Origin: Pseudomonadota bacterium
Lineage (GTDB): Bacteria > Pseudomonadota > Alphaproteobacteria > Rhizobiales > Devosiaceae
NCBI GenBank assembly: GCA_023390785.1
Contig: JAEWCE010000160.1
Location: 1 to 14,729, forward strand
DNA length: 14,729 bases
Reading direction: 5' to 3'
The notes beneath the pieces are model-generated. The model was not told the DNA's origin, made no database searches, and saw only the letters and a list, made by a program, of their open reading frames with translations. Below, piece after piece: positions 5,988 to 12,406 of this stretch. A program made the translations under genes and the position numbers. Numbering within the stretch: position 1 is the first letter of the stretch; the number at the start of each line of letters is the position of its first letter.

Positions 5988-6160
5988 GCTGCCCATGCCT
6001 CCGTGCTTAGGCGCTTCCCGGAACGCTACCAAGCGGAATGTGAACAAACCGGCAACAATCCCACCGGGAAACCGCACCCTCAGACAATATTAGCCATCCG
6101 GGGAAACCGATCGTCAGCGGATCGAGCCATACGGTACCCGCCGTAGGGAATGGGGGTATC
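5988..6160. other. Divergent intergenic region between ruvC and the first GGDEF gene
   Basis: This 173-bp region must carry the promoters for the ruv run (minus) and the first diguanylate cyclase (plus). I see the RuvC ribosome binding site at its left end and a G-rich stretch at 6147-6156 before the GTG start. A TAATAT-like -10 on the minus strand (near 6090) lacks a convincing -35. No alphaproteobacterial SOS box with the required spacing was found. Confidence 0.4.
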
Positions 6161-6973
6161 GTGACCACACGCTTGAAGCTTTCGAGAGCGGCCTGGCGCA
6201 GCATCTTGCTCTGGACCGCGCTGGTCGTCGCCGCGACGGTGCCCATTTCCATCCTGCTCTCCGATCTCGTCCTCGCTGTCCTGGGCAGGCAGATGGACCC
6301 TGGCGGAGTCGTGCTTGCAACAGTGATGCCGATCCTGATGAGCACGCCGGCGATGTTCTACATCACGCTGCATCACCAGCGGCTCAAATGCGCCATGGAT
6401 GAGCTCGACGTGCTCGCCTCGACCGACTGGCTGACGGCCACGCTCAACCGGCGCGCCTTCACCACCACTGCGTCGGCCCTCCTCGAGCCAGGCAGCGGGC
6501 ATCTGGGCACGCTGCTCGTCGTCGACGCCGACAACTTCAAGACCGTCAACGACCGCTTCGGTCACGAGGCCGGCGACGACGCCCTGAAGCTGATGGTGCA
6601 GGCGATCGAGGTCAATCTCCGCGCCGGCGATCTCGTCGGCCGCATCGGTGGCGAGGAGTTCGGCGTATTCCTGATCGATGCCGATTACGACACCGCCATG
6701 GTCATTGCCGAGCGCATCCGCGTCGCGGTGGCCGCTGTCCGCTTTGCCCCCGGCGGCATCCTTCACCCGCTTTCGGTCAGCATCGGCGGCGCCACCGCCA
6801 TCGATCGCGCCCGCTTCGGCGAGCTGTTCCGGATTGCCGACCAGCAGCTCTACGGCGCCAAGGCGCGGGGCCGCAACGGCGTCGCGCTGGCGCGCCTCAG
6901 CCCCTCCATCGATATTCCGGCCAACCGGAACGATCCGGCGCCGATCGATAAAACTGCCGATATCCGCCTATAG
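6161..6973 (+). CDS. Membrane-bound diguanylate cyclase (GGDEF), first of a tandem pair
   Basis: 270 residues from a GTG at 6161 with GGGGG 4-5 bases upstream. Two membrane helices (about 13-41 and 49-69) replace any recognisable periplasmic sensor, and a short linker leads to the GGDEF domain. DWLT at 89-92 marks the domain start; D122 in VVDADNFKTVND is a metal ligand; GGEEF at 163-167 is an active-site variant; RAGD at 154-157 is an intact RxxD product-inhibition site exactly five residues before GGEEF. It should therefore make c-di-GMP from two GTP and be feedback inhibited. The last about 25 residues are a polar tail. It is followed after 66 bp by a paralogue in the same direction. The signal sensed is unknown; with almost no periplasmic loop it may respond within the membrane or to a partner. 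Confidence 0.92.
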   Translation: MTTRLKLSRAAWRSILLWTALVVAATVPISILLSDLVLAVLGRQMDPGGVVLATVMPILMSTPAMFYITLHHQRLKCAMDELDVLASTDWLTATLNRRAFTTTASALLEPGSGHLGTLLVVDADNFKTVNDRFGHEAGDDALKLMVQAIEVNLRAGDLVGRIGGEEFGVFLIDADYDTAMVIAERIRVAVAAVRFAPGGILHPLSVSIGGATAIDRARFGELFRIADQQLYGAKARGRNGVALARLSPSIDIPANRNDPAPIDKTADIRL

Positions 6974-7039
6974 GGTCTCTCAACCCTTTTCCGTCATGGT
7001 GCACACGAGCGTCGGAAGCTGAAGGATTCGCAGCAGCAG

Positions 7040-7807
7040 ATGAAGCTCGACCTGTCGCCCGTGGGCTGGGGCCGCGTGATACTCACGACCACCATCGGGA
7101 CCGTGATCTGCGTCGCAGTCGCGGTCTGCGTGGACTCGTTCAACTTCGCCAGTTACGACGCGGCTACGCGCCTGCGCTCCCTGCTCACAGACGTGCTGCT
7201 GCCGACGGTCCTGGCTGTGCCGCTGCTGCTGTTCTTCACGAGCAAGCTGCGTGACCTCGCCATCGCGCACGAGAAACTCACCATCTACGCCTCCACCGAC
7301 AGTCTGACGCAGGTGATGAACCGCGGGGCCTTCTCGACGCTGGTCGATGCCTACCTCCGCGAGGTCGAGGCACGACAGGTGCATGGCGCGCTGCTCATCA
7401 TCGATGCCGATCACTTCAAGGCCGTCAACGATCGCTACGGCCATGAACGCGGCGACGAGGCGCTGATCAGCATCGCCCGCGCCATCAAGTCGGCACTGCG
7501 TTCGCCCGATCTCGTCGGCAGGCTTGGCGGCGAAGAGTTCGGGGTGTTCCTGCCCGGCGTCGGCGCCGACCAGGCCGAGCGCGTCGCCGAGCGCATTCGG
7601 GAAACCATCCACAATCTCGATTTTCGCCCGGGGGGGACGGCGCACCAGCTTTCGGTGAGCGTCGGGGGCGCAGTGTTCGACCGGCCGCTGCCGCTGCGCG
7701 ACATCCTACGCATGGCCGACCGCCAGCTCTATCGCGCCAAGGAAGGTGGCCGCGACCGTGTAGTGATCGGACCGGCGTCGCCGGACGGTATACTCGAAGC
7801 CGCCTGA
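7040..7807 (+). CDS. Membrane-bound diguanylate cyclase (GGDEF), second of a tandem pair
   Basis: 255 residues from ATG 7040; AAGGA at 7022-7026 is 13 bases upstream, a rather long spacing. Two hydrophobic helices (about 13-31 and 50-68) are separated by a short polar loop. The GGDEF domain starts at DSLT (87-90). D122 and D124 in IIDADHFKAVND, RSPD (154-157) as the I-site and GGEEF (163-167) occupy the same residue numbers as in the preceding gene, and flanking blocks are nearly identical (DLVGR-GGEEFGVFL; LSVSxGGA; ADxQLYxAK). The pair therefore looks like a tandem duplication with diverged membrane regions. It is predicted to be active and product-inhibited. It ends 3 bases before the convergent stop of the CLC gene, with no obvious terminator between. 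Confidence 0.92.
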   Translation: MKLDLSPVGWGRVILTTTIGTVICVAVAVCVDSFNFASYDAATRLRSLLTDVLLPTVLAVPLLLFFTSKLRDLAIAHEKLTIYASTDSLTQVMNRGAFSTLVDAYLREVEARQVHGALLIIDADHFKAVNDRYGHERGDEALISIARAIKSALRSPDLVGRLGGEEFGVFLPGVGADQAERVAERIRETIHNLDFRPGGTAHQLSVSVGGAVFDRPLPLRDILRMADRQLYRAKEGGRDRVVIGPASPDGILEAA

Positions 7808-7810
7808 AGG

Positions 7811-9613
7811 CTACGACCGCCGGGGGCGCGGAAAGAAGACCTGCCGCTGCCGCTCGCTGGTGGTGCCCGCAGCACGCAGCCGCAACAGGTCCTTGCGGGC
7901 GATCAATCCCACCAGTTTGCCGCTGCTCTCGACCACGGGCACGCGGCCCGTGTCGTGCGCAATCATCAAATCGATGACCTGCCCCGCGGTGCTGCCCGGT
8001 TGCGCCACCGGCACCGACGCATCGGACACGATGTCAAACAGCGTCTGGTCGGCGAGATCTGCCGAACCCCGCCACGTCAGCGCGTCGGCCCGTTCGACGA
8101 GACCGACAAGAATGCCGTTCTTGTCGACGACCGGATACGACCGATGGTGGTGCGTTGGGTCGGCAAAGAACGCCGTCGCCGCCTCGATCGGCATCTCGGC
8201 GGGCAGTGTCGCCACCTCGCGCACCATGATCTCGGAGGCGCGCATCAGCTCGAACGGATCGATGCCGTATTCGCGCGTCACGTGCTGGCCCCGCCGCGCC
8301 ACCTTTTCGGTGAGGATCGAGCGGCGCAGCAGCAGCACGGTCACGGCGTAAGCGCTGACGGCCGCCACGAACAGCGGCAGCAAGAGGTTGAAATCGCCGG
8401 TGAGTTCGGCGGCGAACAGGCAACCGGTGAGGGGCGCGCGCATGGTGCCGCCCATCATGCCGGCCATGCCGATCAGTGCCCACAGGCCCGGACCGCCCGG
8501 CAGCACCAGTCCGACGATCCAGCCCAGCGCGCCGCCGAGCAGCAGCAACGGCGCCAGCACGCCGCCGGAGGTGCCCGACGACAAGGCCACCAGCCAGATC
8601 ACGGCCTTGACCGCGAGGAACACCAGCACCGAGGTCACCACCAGATGGCCGCTGATCAGGTCGGCGATCATGTCGTAGCCGACGCCCAGCGCCCGGGGAT
8701 CGACCAGCCCGCCGAGCCCGACCACCAGGCCGCCGATGGCCGGCCACCACATCCAGTGGATGCGGAGGCGTTCGAAGCCGTCCTCGAGGGCATAGAGCAC
8801 CAGCGTGAACAGGCCCGACTGCAGGCCGGAGATAGCGCCCATGCCGGCGCACAGCAGCAGCCCCCACCACGGCAGATCGAAGTGCAGCGACGCGGGAAAC
8901 AGCGGGGCGGCGCCGAACAGGAACGGCCTCAGCGCCATCGACACCGTCGCGGCGGCGGCGACCGGAATGAAACTGCGCGGCTTCCACTCGAACAGCAGCA
9001 ACTCGATCGCCAGCATCACCGCCGCCAGCGGCGTGCCGAAGATGGCGGTCATGCCCGCCGAAGCGCCGGCAACCAGGAGCGTCTTGCGCTCCGCCGCGCT
9101 CAGGTGAAAGAACTGCGCGAACAGTGAGCCGAGCGCGCCGCCCGTCATGATGATGGGGCCCTCCGCACCGAACGGGCCACCACTGCCGATCGAGATGGCC
9201 GACGAGATCGGCTTCAGGATCGCCACCTTGGGCGACATACGGCTGCCGCCGATCAGGATTGCCTCGATCGCCTCGGGAATGCCGTGGCCGCGAATCTTTT
9301 CCGACCCGAAGCGCGCCATCAGCCCGATCGCCAACCCGCCCAATGCCGGGATCACCACCATCAGCGGCCCGCGGGCCGCCTGGGCCATCGGGATCGTCGC
9401 CACGTCCAGCCGGCCGAACCAGAGGAGGTTGGTGATCAGCGCGATGAGCTTGATCAGCACCCAGGCGCTCAGCAGGCCAGCAATGCCGACGACGATCGCC
9501 ATCGCCAGCAGCACCAGCACGCGGCGGTCGGTGGTGAAATCGCCGAGCGCGCTGCCGGTGGGAGCCGGTGTCGCAGCAGGGGTCGCGGGCGACGACGAGG
9601 AGGGAGAAGTCAT
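7811..9613 (-). CDS. CLC-family chloride channel/antiporter with C-terminal CBS pair
   Basis: 600 residues from ATG 9611-9613; a TTG further upstream (9688) would add 25 unlikely residues, and neither start has a good ribosome binding site. CLC proteins conduct or exchange anions across the membrane as dimers. The membrane domain spans about 30-435. Pore motifs are GHGIP (109-113, where E. coli ClcA has GSGIP), GAEGP (149-153, with E151 as gating glutamate; the usual basic residue is Ala) and GGVLAP (350-355, where the reference has GxFxP). Two CBS domains follow at about 455-520 and 525-580, often binding adenine nucleotides. The first 25 residues are Ser/Pro/Ala-rich. The gene diverges from a MarR-type regulator across 104 bp, so regulation by it is plausible. 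The conserved gating Glu suggests proton-coupled exchange; the altered filter leaves anion preference open. Confidence 0.92.
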   Translation of the reverse strand: MTSPSSSSPATPAATPAPTGSALGDFTTDRRVLVLLAMAIVVGIAGLLSAWVLIKLIALITNLLWFGRLDVATIPMAQAARGPLMVVIPALGGLAIGLMARFGSEKIRGHGIPEAIEAILIGGSRMSPKVAILKPISSAISIGSGGPFGAEGPIIMTGGALGSLFAQFFHLSAAERKTLLVAGASAGMTAIFGTPLAAVMLAIELLLFEWKPRSFIPVAAAATVSMALRPFLFGAAPLFPASLHFDLPWWGLLLCAGMGAISGLQSGLFTLVLYALEDGFERLRIHWMWWPAIGGLVVGLGGLVDPRALGVGYDMIADLISGHLVVTSVLVFLAVKAVIWLVALSSGTSGGVLAPLLLLGGALGWIVGLVLPGGPGLWALIGMAGMMGGTMRAPLTGCLFAAELTGDFNLLLPLFVAAVSAYAVTVLLLRRSILTEKVARRGQHVTREYGIDPFELMRASEIMVREVATLPAEMPIEAATAFFADPTHHHRSYPVVDKNGILVGLVERADALTWRGSADLADQTLFDIVSDASVPVAQPGSTAGQVIDLMIAHDTGRVPVVESSGKLVGLIARKDLLRLRAAGTTSERQRQVFFPRPRRS

Positions 9614-9664
9614 GTACTGTTTCGCAATCGGGGGAAGCTCCGCGCGCACTGCACGGCGACGCCG

Positions 9665-9680
9665 GCAATATATCGCAATA
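9665..9680. promoter_or_regulatory. Candidate operator between the CLC gene and the MarR-type gene
   Basis: Two direct repeats GCAATA (9665-9670 and 9675-9680) are spaced one helical turn apart. The stretch GCAATATATCGC (9665-9676) is also an imperfect 12-bp palindrome with one mismatched pair. A third GCAAT lies at 9624-9628. In this GC-rich window the AT-rich patch stands out and sits in the divergent region, where a MarR dimer would be expected to bind its own promoter. No sequence-specific match to a known MarR operator is claimed. Confidence 0.35.
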
Positions 9681-9717
9681 CGACACAATTCAAGCCGCAG
9701 ACCGGGGGATGACAGCC

Positions 9718-10152
9718 ATGACCCACACGCAGGACGAGGCGCCGCTCTCGGAGGCCGAGTACGAAGCCCTGGCGAGCTTGCGCTTCACCCTGCGACGCTT
9801 TTCGGCGTTCAGCGCCGCCGCGGCGAGGGCGCAGGGCCTGCCGCCGCAGCAGCACCAGGCGCTGCTCGCCATCCGCGGCTGGCCCGAGGGCGAGGCGATA
9901 ACCATCGGGGCACTGGCCGGGCACCTGTTCGTTGCGCCCCACACAGCAGCGGAGCTGGTGGGGCGGCTCGTCGAGAGCGGCCTGGTCGAGCGTGTTGCCG
10001 ATAAACGCGACCGGCGCCGCCAGACCTTGAAGCTGACGCGACGGGCAGACGCGCTGCTTGCCCGGCTGAGCCGCGCCCATATCGAGGAAATCCGTCACAT
10101 GGCGCCGGAACTGATCCGCCGGCTGCGGCGCATTGCGCCGGCCAGCGGCTGA
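9718..10152 (+). CDS. MarR-family winged-helix transcriptional regulator
   Basis: 144 residues from ATG 9718, chosen because GGGGG (9704-9708) is 9 bases upstream; ATG 9709 touches that G-run and is less likely. MarR proteins are dimeric repressors, often released by small phenolic ligands or oxidants. N- and C-terminal helices (about 11-40 and 108-140) form the dimer region. The DNA-binding domain has ITIGALAGHLFVAPHTAAELVGRLVESGLV (about 61-90), with the recognition helix about 73-87. The wing follows with RVADKRDRRRQTLKLT (92-107), the typical DxRD/R-rich pattern. There is no cysteine, which argues against OhrR-type peroxide sensing. It diverges from the CLC gene, its likely target, and converges on the TMEM175-type gene. 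Confidence 0.9.
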   Translation: MTHTQDEAPLSEAEYEALASLRFTLRRFSAFSAAAARAQGLPPQQHQALLAIRGWPEGEAITIGALAGHLFVAPHTAAELVGRLVESGLVERVADKRDRRRQTLKLTRRADALLARLSRAHIEEIRHMAPELIRRLRRIAPASG

Positions 10153-10164
10153 CCCGTCAGCCGC
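10145..10164. terminator. Perfect palindrome spanning two convergent stop codons
   Basis: GCGGCTGAC-CC-GTCAGCCGC is a perfect 9-bp inverted repeat. It contains both the TGA of the MarR-type gene (10150-10152) and the TGA of the TMEM175-type gene (complement of 10157-10159). RNA from either strand would fold a stable GC hairpin at its end. No T-run follows on either strand, so classical intrinsic termination is uncertain; a bidirectional pause or 3'-end protection is plausible. Confidence 0.45.
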
Positions 10165-10741
10165 CGCGCCGCTGTAACTGCGCCTCGATCCGACGATCGG
10201 GCACGAACCAGATTGCGGCCACGACCATGTAGAGCGCGAACGCGATATAGGGGTGAATGAAGGCGCCGGCGATGCCGAGCGCGTAGATCAGCGGCGACAC
10301 CCATTCCTTGACGCCGCGTCCCATCGCCCGCGCCAGCGTCGAGTCCTGTCCGTGCAGCGCCACGAGGGCATTGGCCAGCAGCATGTAGGCGATGGCCGGC
10401 AGCACCAGCGAGATACCGTAAACGATCGTCGGCACCAGGGCGAAGTCGGTCTCGCCCATCCAGTTGGTGGAGAACGGGACCAGCGACAGGCAGAACAGCA
10501 GCAGATTGTTGGTCCACAGCACGCGGCCGTTCACGTGCTCGACGCTCTGGAACATGTGGTGATGGTTGTTCCAGTAGATGGCGACGTAGATGAAGCTCAG
10601 CACATAAGCGAAGAAAGGGTGAATGAGCTCGAGCAGCGCCGCCAGGCTTGCCTCATGCGGAGCATGCAGCTCGAGCACCATGATGGTGATGGCCACAGCC
10701 ATCACGCCATCGCTGAAGGCCTCGAGCCGCCCCTTGTCCAT
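10157..10741 (-). CDS. TMEM175-type potassium channel homologue
   Basis: 194 residues, the size of bacterial single-repeat TMEM175 proteins, which assemble as tetrameric potassium-permeable channels. The family signature is at the N terminus: RLEAFSDGVMAVAITIMVLEL (5-25), with FSDG at 9-12 in the pore-lining first helix. A second family block is YWNNHHHMF (56-64). Six hydrophobic segments fit about 12-25, 40-60, 76-92, 102-124, 148-162 and 166-180. The ATG (10739-10741) is 2 bases after the yebC stop, so the two genes are almost certainly co-transcribed, though no functional link is obvious. It converges on the MarR-type gene, with only 4 bp between their stop codons. Confidence 0.88.
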   Translation of the reverse strand: MDKGRLEAFSDGVMAVAITIMVLELHAPHEASLAALLELIHPFFAYVLSFIYVAIYWNNHHHMFQSVEHVNGRVLWTNNLLLFCLSLVPFSTNWMGETDFALVPTIVYGISLVLPAIAYMLLANALVALHGQDSTLARAMGRGVKEWVSPLIYALGIAGAFIHPYIAFALYMVVAAIWFVPDRRIEAQLQRRGG

Positions 10742-10743
10742 CC

Positions 10744-11490
10744 TCAGCCCTGGGCTTTGGCCAGGTCCTCGTCGCTCATGTCGAAGTTCGAATAGACGTT
10801 CTGGACGTCGTCATCCTCTTCGAGGATGCCGATCAGCTTGAGCAGGGTCGAGCCCTTCTCGGCGTCGACCGGCACGTAGTTCTGCGGCTTGAACACGAAT
10901 TTTGCCGATTCCGGCTCGCCGAGGCTCTTTTCGAGCGCCGCCGCGACCTCCGACATGCTTTCGAAGGTGGTGTAGATCGAGTGCCCCTCGTCGTCGGATT
11001 CGACGTCCTCGGCGCCGGCCTCGATGGCTGCCTCCATCACCTTATCGGCATCGCCAACCGATGCCGGATAGTAGATCTCGCCCACCCGGTCGAACATGAA
11101 GCCCACCGAGTTGGTCTCCCCCAGCGCTCCGCCGTTCTTGGAGAAGGTCGAGCGCACGTTGGAGGCGGTACGGTTGCGATTGTCGGTCAGCGCTTCGACG
11201 ATGATGGCAACGCCGCCCGGGCCGTAGCCCTCATAGCGGATTTCCTCGTAGCTTTCCCCGTCATTGCCCATCGCCTTCTTGATGGCGCGGTCGATATTGT
11301 CCTTGGGCATCGACTGGCCGCGGGCCGTGGCGACGGCGAGGCGCAGGCGGGCGTTGAATGCCGGATCCGGCGCGCCGAGCTTGGCGGCAACGGTGATTTC
11401 ACGGGCAAGCTTGGAGAACACCTTGCTTCGCGCCGCATCGCTCTTGCCCTTGCGATGCATGATGTTCTTGGCGTGCGAATGGCCGGCCAT
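10744..11490 (-). CDS. yebC: YebC/TACO1-family translation-associated protein
   Basis: 248 residues, full family length. The start MAGHSHAKNIMHRKGKSDAA is diagnostic, and blocks such as NVRSTFSKNGGALGETNSVGFMF, split over 110-132, are typical. GAGGGAAG (complement of 11498-11505) lies 7 bases upstream of the ATG. The family was long annotated as DNA-binding transcription regulators; mitochondrial TACO1 is a translational activator, and bacterial members have more recently been linked to relief of ribosome stalling, so a cytoplasmic role in translation is favoured. The C-terminal segment is very acidic (EEDDDVQNVYS, DMSDEDL). A promoter is visible upstream. It leads a two-gene unit with the TMEM175-type gene; its usual partner ruvC is about 4.8 kb away. 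Confidence 0.97.
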   Translation of the reverse strand: MAGHSHAKNIMHRKGKSDAARSKVFSKLAREITVAAKLGAPDPAFNARLRLAVATARGQSMPKDNIDRAIKKAMGNDGESYEEIRYEGYGPGGVAIIVEALTDNRNRTASNVRSTFSKNGGALGETNSVGFMFDRVGEIYYPASVGDADKVMEAAIEAGAEDVESDDEGHSIYTTFESMSEVAAALEKSLGEPESAKFVFKPQNYVPVDAEKGSTLLKLIGILEEDDDVQNVYSNFDMSDEDLAKAQG

Positions 11491-11533
11491 CGGACGTCTT
11501 CCCTCGGCGGATTTATCGAAATTGCGGTGGCGC

Positions 11534-11562
11534 TATATAGAGAGGCGCGCCGGGCTTGTGAA
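11534..11562 (-). promoter_or_regulatory. Promoter of yebC
   Basis: On the minus strand TTCACA (complement of 11557-11562) and TATATA (complement of 11534-11539) are separated by exactly 17 bases. They match the -35 and -10 of housekeeping sigma promoters at 5/6 and 4/6 positions. Transcription would begin near 11527, leaving a short leader of about 36 nt that contains the yebC ribosome binding site. Confidence 0.65.
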
Positions 11563-11648
11563 GCCGAAGCTTGCCCGGTGCACAGCGCCGCTGACACTTG
11601 CGCGTCCCTGCCGGTCACCAATCGGCAAGGTTACGAAATCGCTATCTG

Positions 11649-11664
11649 TTAACGCGCAATTAAC
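11649..11664 (+). promoter_or_regulatory. Perfect CtrA-type box (TTAA-N7-TTAAC)
   Basis: TTAA at 11649-11652, seven bases, then TTAAC at 11660-11664 match the full CtrA consensus. The first TTAACG can double as a -35 with GTTAAT (11673-11678) as -10 at 18-base spacing, giving a start near 11685. CtrA-activated promoters typically have the box over the -35. It lies 200 bp upstream of the rcdA ATG, and Caulobacter rcdA is reported to be CtrA-controlled. Binding here is inferred from sequence. Confidence 0.65.
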
Positions 11665-11684
11665 TTCTTCCGGTTAATTTCGGT

Positions 11685-11782
11685 GTTGTCCAGTTTCTGG
11701 ACTTTGCAGAGCGGTTTCTCCCTCTGTTTGACGCCTCCCTGTTAACTCCCGAGAGCCGCCCATCCGACGGCTCTTTTCTTTT
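11685..11782 (+). ncRNA. Candidate CtrA-controlled small RNA (or rcdA leader/attenuator)
   Basis: If transcription starts near 11685 under the CtrA-box promoter and stops at the terminator, the product is about 98 nt. It contains a perfect stem GTCCAG-TTT-CTGGAC (11688-11702), a weaker stem CAGAG/CTCTG whose loop carries CTCC, two unpaired CTCCC motifs (CCTCCC near 11733 and CTCCC near 11746) and the terminator hairpin. CU-rich anti-Shine-Dalgarno motifs with a U-tailed terminator are the hallmark of many alphaproteobacterial trans-acting sRNAs. No long frame runs through it. I cannot assign it to a named sRNA family. The alternative is a 5' leader of rcdA with an attenuator. Confidence 0.5.
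11752..11782 (+). terminator. Intrinsic terminator upstream of rcdA
   Basis: AGAGCCG (11752-11758) pairs perfectly with CGGCTCT (11768-11774) around a 9-base loop, followed by a TTTTCTTTT tract ending at 11782. This is a strong rho-independent terminator on the plus strand, yet no protein gene precedes it in that direction, which implies a short non-coding transcript. Confidence 0.75.
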
Positions 11783-11819
11783 CCAGGGCGCCAACATTAA
11801 GCCTCCCTCAACGACGAAC

Positions 11820-11867
11820 ATGGCACTTATGGATCGCGCTTGGCGCTGCCGGTGGCTTTGGGGATGA
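11820..11867 (+). CDS. Possible 15-codon upstream ORF overlapping the rcdA start
   Basis: ATG 11820 opens a 15-codon frame (MALMDRAWRCRWLWG) whose TGA at 11865-11867 overlaps the rcdA ATG at 11864 (ATGA). It has three Trp and three Arg. No Shine-Dalgarno is visible before either of its two ATGs. The precise overlap would allow translational coupling to rcdA, but a chance frame is at least as likely. Confidence 0.2.
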   Translation: MALMDRAWRCRWLWG

Positions 11868-12388
11868 CGGACAGCAACGACAAATCGGCGGTGGCCCTGG
11901 GCCCGCGTATCGTCGCCTCCGGCGGGTTCACCACGCTTTACCGCGAGGGCATGGCCCTGATCGAGGACGTGGCGGCCTATCTCGACGGCGACGGCCGGGC
12001 GCAGAGCCGCGGCCTGCCGCGTGAGGCCTCGTTCGTGTACGCCACCGAATCCATGCGCCTGACCACGCGCCTGATGCAGCTCGCCTCGTGGCTGCTGCTG
12101 CAGCGCGCCGTCAACGAGGGCGAACTCACACCCGAAAATGCCCGGCTGGAGAAGGAAAAGGTGAAGTTCTCGGCGACGCCCGGTGAACGTGGCGGCCCCG
12201 GGTTCGCCGACTTGCCGCCGCGCCTGCGCGACTATATCGCCCAAGGGGACCGCCTGTTCGAGCGGGTACAGCAATTCGACCGGCTGGAGCGCGGCACCGT
12301 GGTCGAAACCGCGCCGATCGCCGCCGAAGGCTCGATCGGCGACCAGTTGTCCCGCCTGCGCGCCGCCTTTGGCAAGCTGCAGGGCTGA
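11864..12388 (+). CDS. rcdA: RcdA, regulator of CtrA degradation (DUF1465 family)
   Basis: 174 residues from ATG 11864, with GGTGG 8-9 bases upstream; a TTG at 11840 would add eight non-conserved residues. The family core is plain: FTTLYREGMALIEDVAAYLDG (about 22-42), then the strongly conserved block YATESMRLTTRLMQLASWLL (59-78) and LLQRAVNEGE. In Caulobacter RcdA is an adaptor that, with CpdR and PopA, delivers CtrA and other substrates to ClpXP at the cell-cycle transition. The protein is helical and cytoplasmic, with a flexible Gly-rich stretch (108-114) and a polar tail. A perfect CtrA box lies 200 bp upstream, consistent with feedback between CtrA and its own degradation factor. The family assignment is from recognised sequence blocks; function in this organism is inferred. 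Confidence 0.9.
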   Translation: MTDSNDKSAVALGPRIVASGGFTTLYREGMALIEDVAAYLDGDGRAQSRGLPREASFVYATESMRLTTRLMQLASWLLLQRAVNEGELTPENARLEKEKVKFSATPGERGGPGFADLPPRLRDYIAQGDRLFERVQQFDRLERGTVVETAPIAAEGSIGDQLSRLRAAFGKLQG

Positions 12389-12406
12389 CCCAGCTTCCCG
12401 GCGGCC

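Larger units (their letters stand above)
11491..11863. other. Divergent regulatory region between yebC and rcdA
   Basis: This 373-bp stretch has no convincing gene of normal size. From left to right it holds the yebC ribosome binding site and promoter, a TTAA-rich segment with a perfect CtrA-type box, a hairpin-rich segment ending in an intrinsic terminator (candidate sRNA), and an 80-base piece leading to rcdA. The segment around 11640-11680 is clearly more AT-rich than its flanks. Confidence 0.6.

Noticed and set aside
6021..6045. Two GAAC elements upstream of ruvC as an alphaproteobacterial LexA box
   Set aside because: The alphaproteobacterial SOS box needs GAAC-N7-GAAC (or GTTC-N7-GTTC); here the spacing is 17 bases.
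6039..6047. DnaA-box-like TTGTTCACA on the minus strand
   Set aside because: A single imperfect match with no cluster or AT-rich unwinding element; not an origin.
5988..6077. Longer RuvC reading frame with 30 additional N-terminal residues
   Set aside because: The extension is not RuvC-like; GGAGG 10 bases before ATG 5987 and the conserved IIGIDPG start favour the shorter form.
7955..9127. 390-codon plus-strand frame opposite the CLC gene
   Set aside because: Composition is extreme (His, Arg, Gln, Asp) as expected for an antisense frame, and the minus strand encodes a full CLC protein with all motifs.
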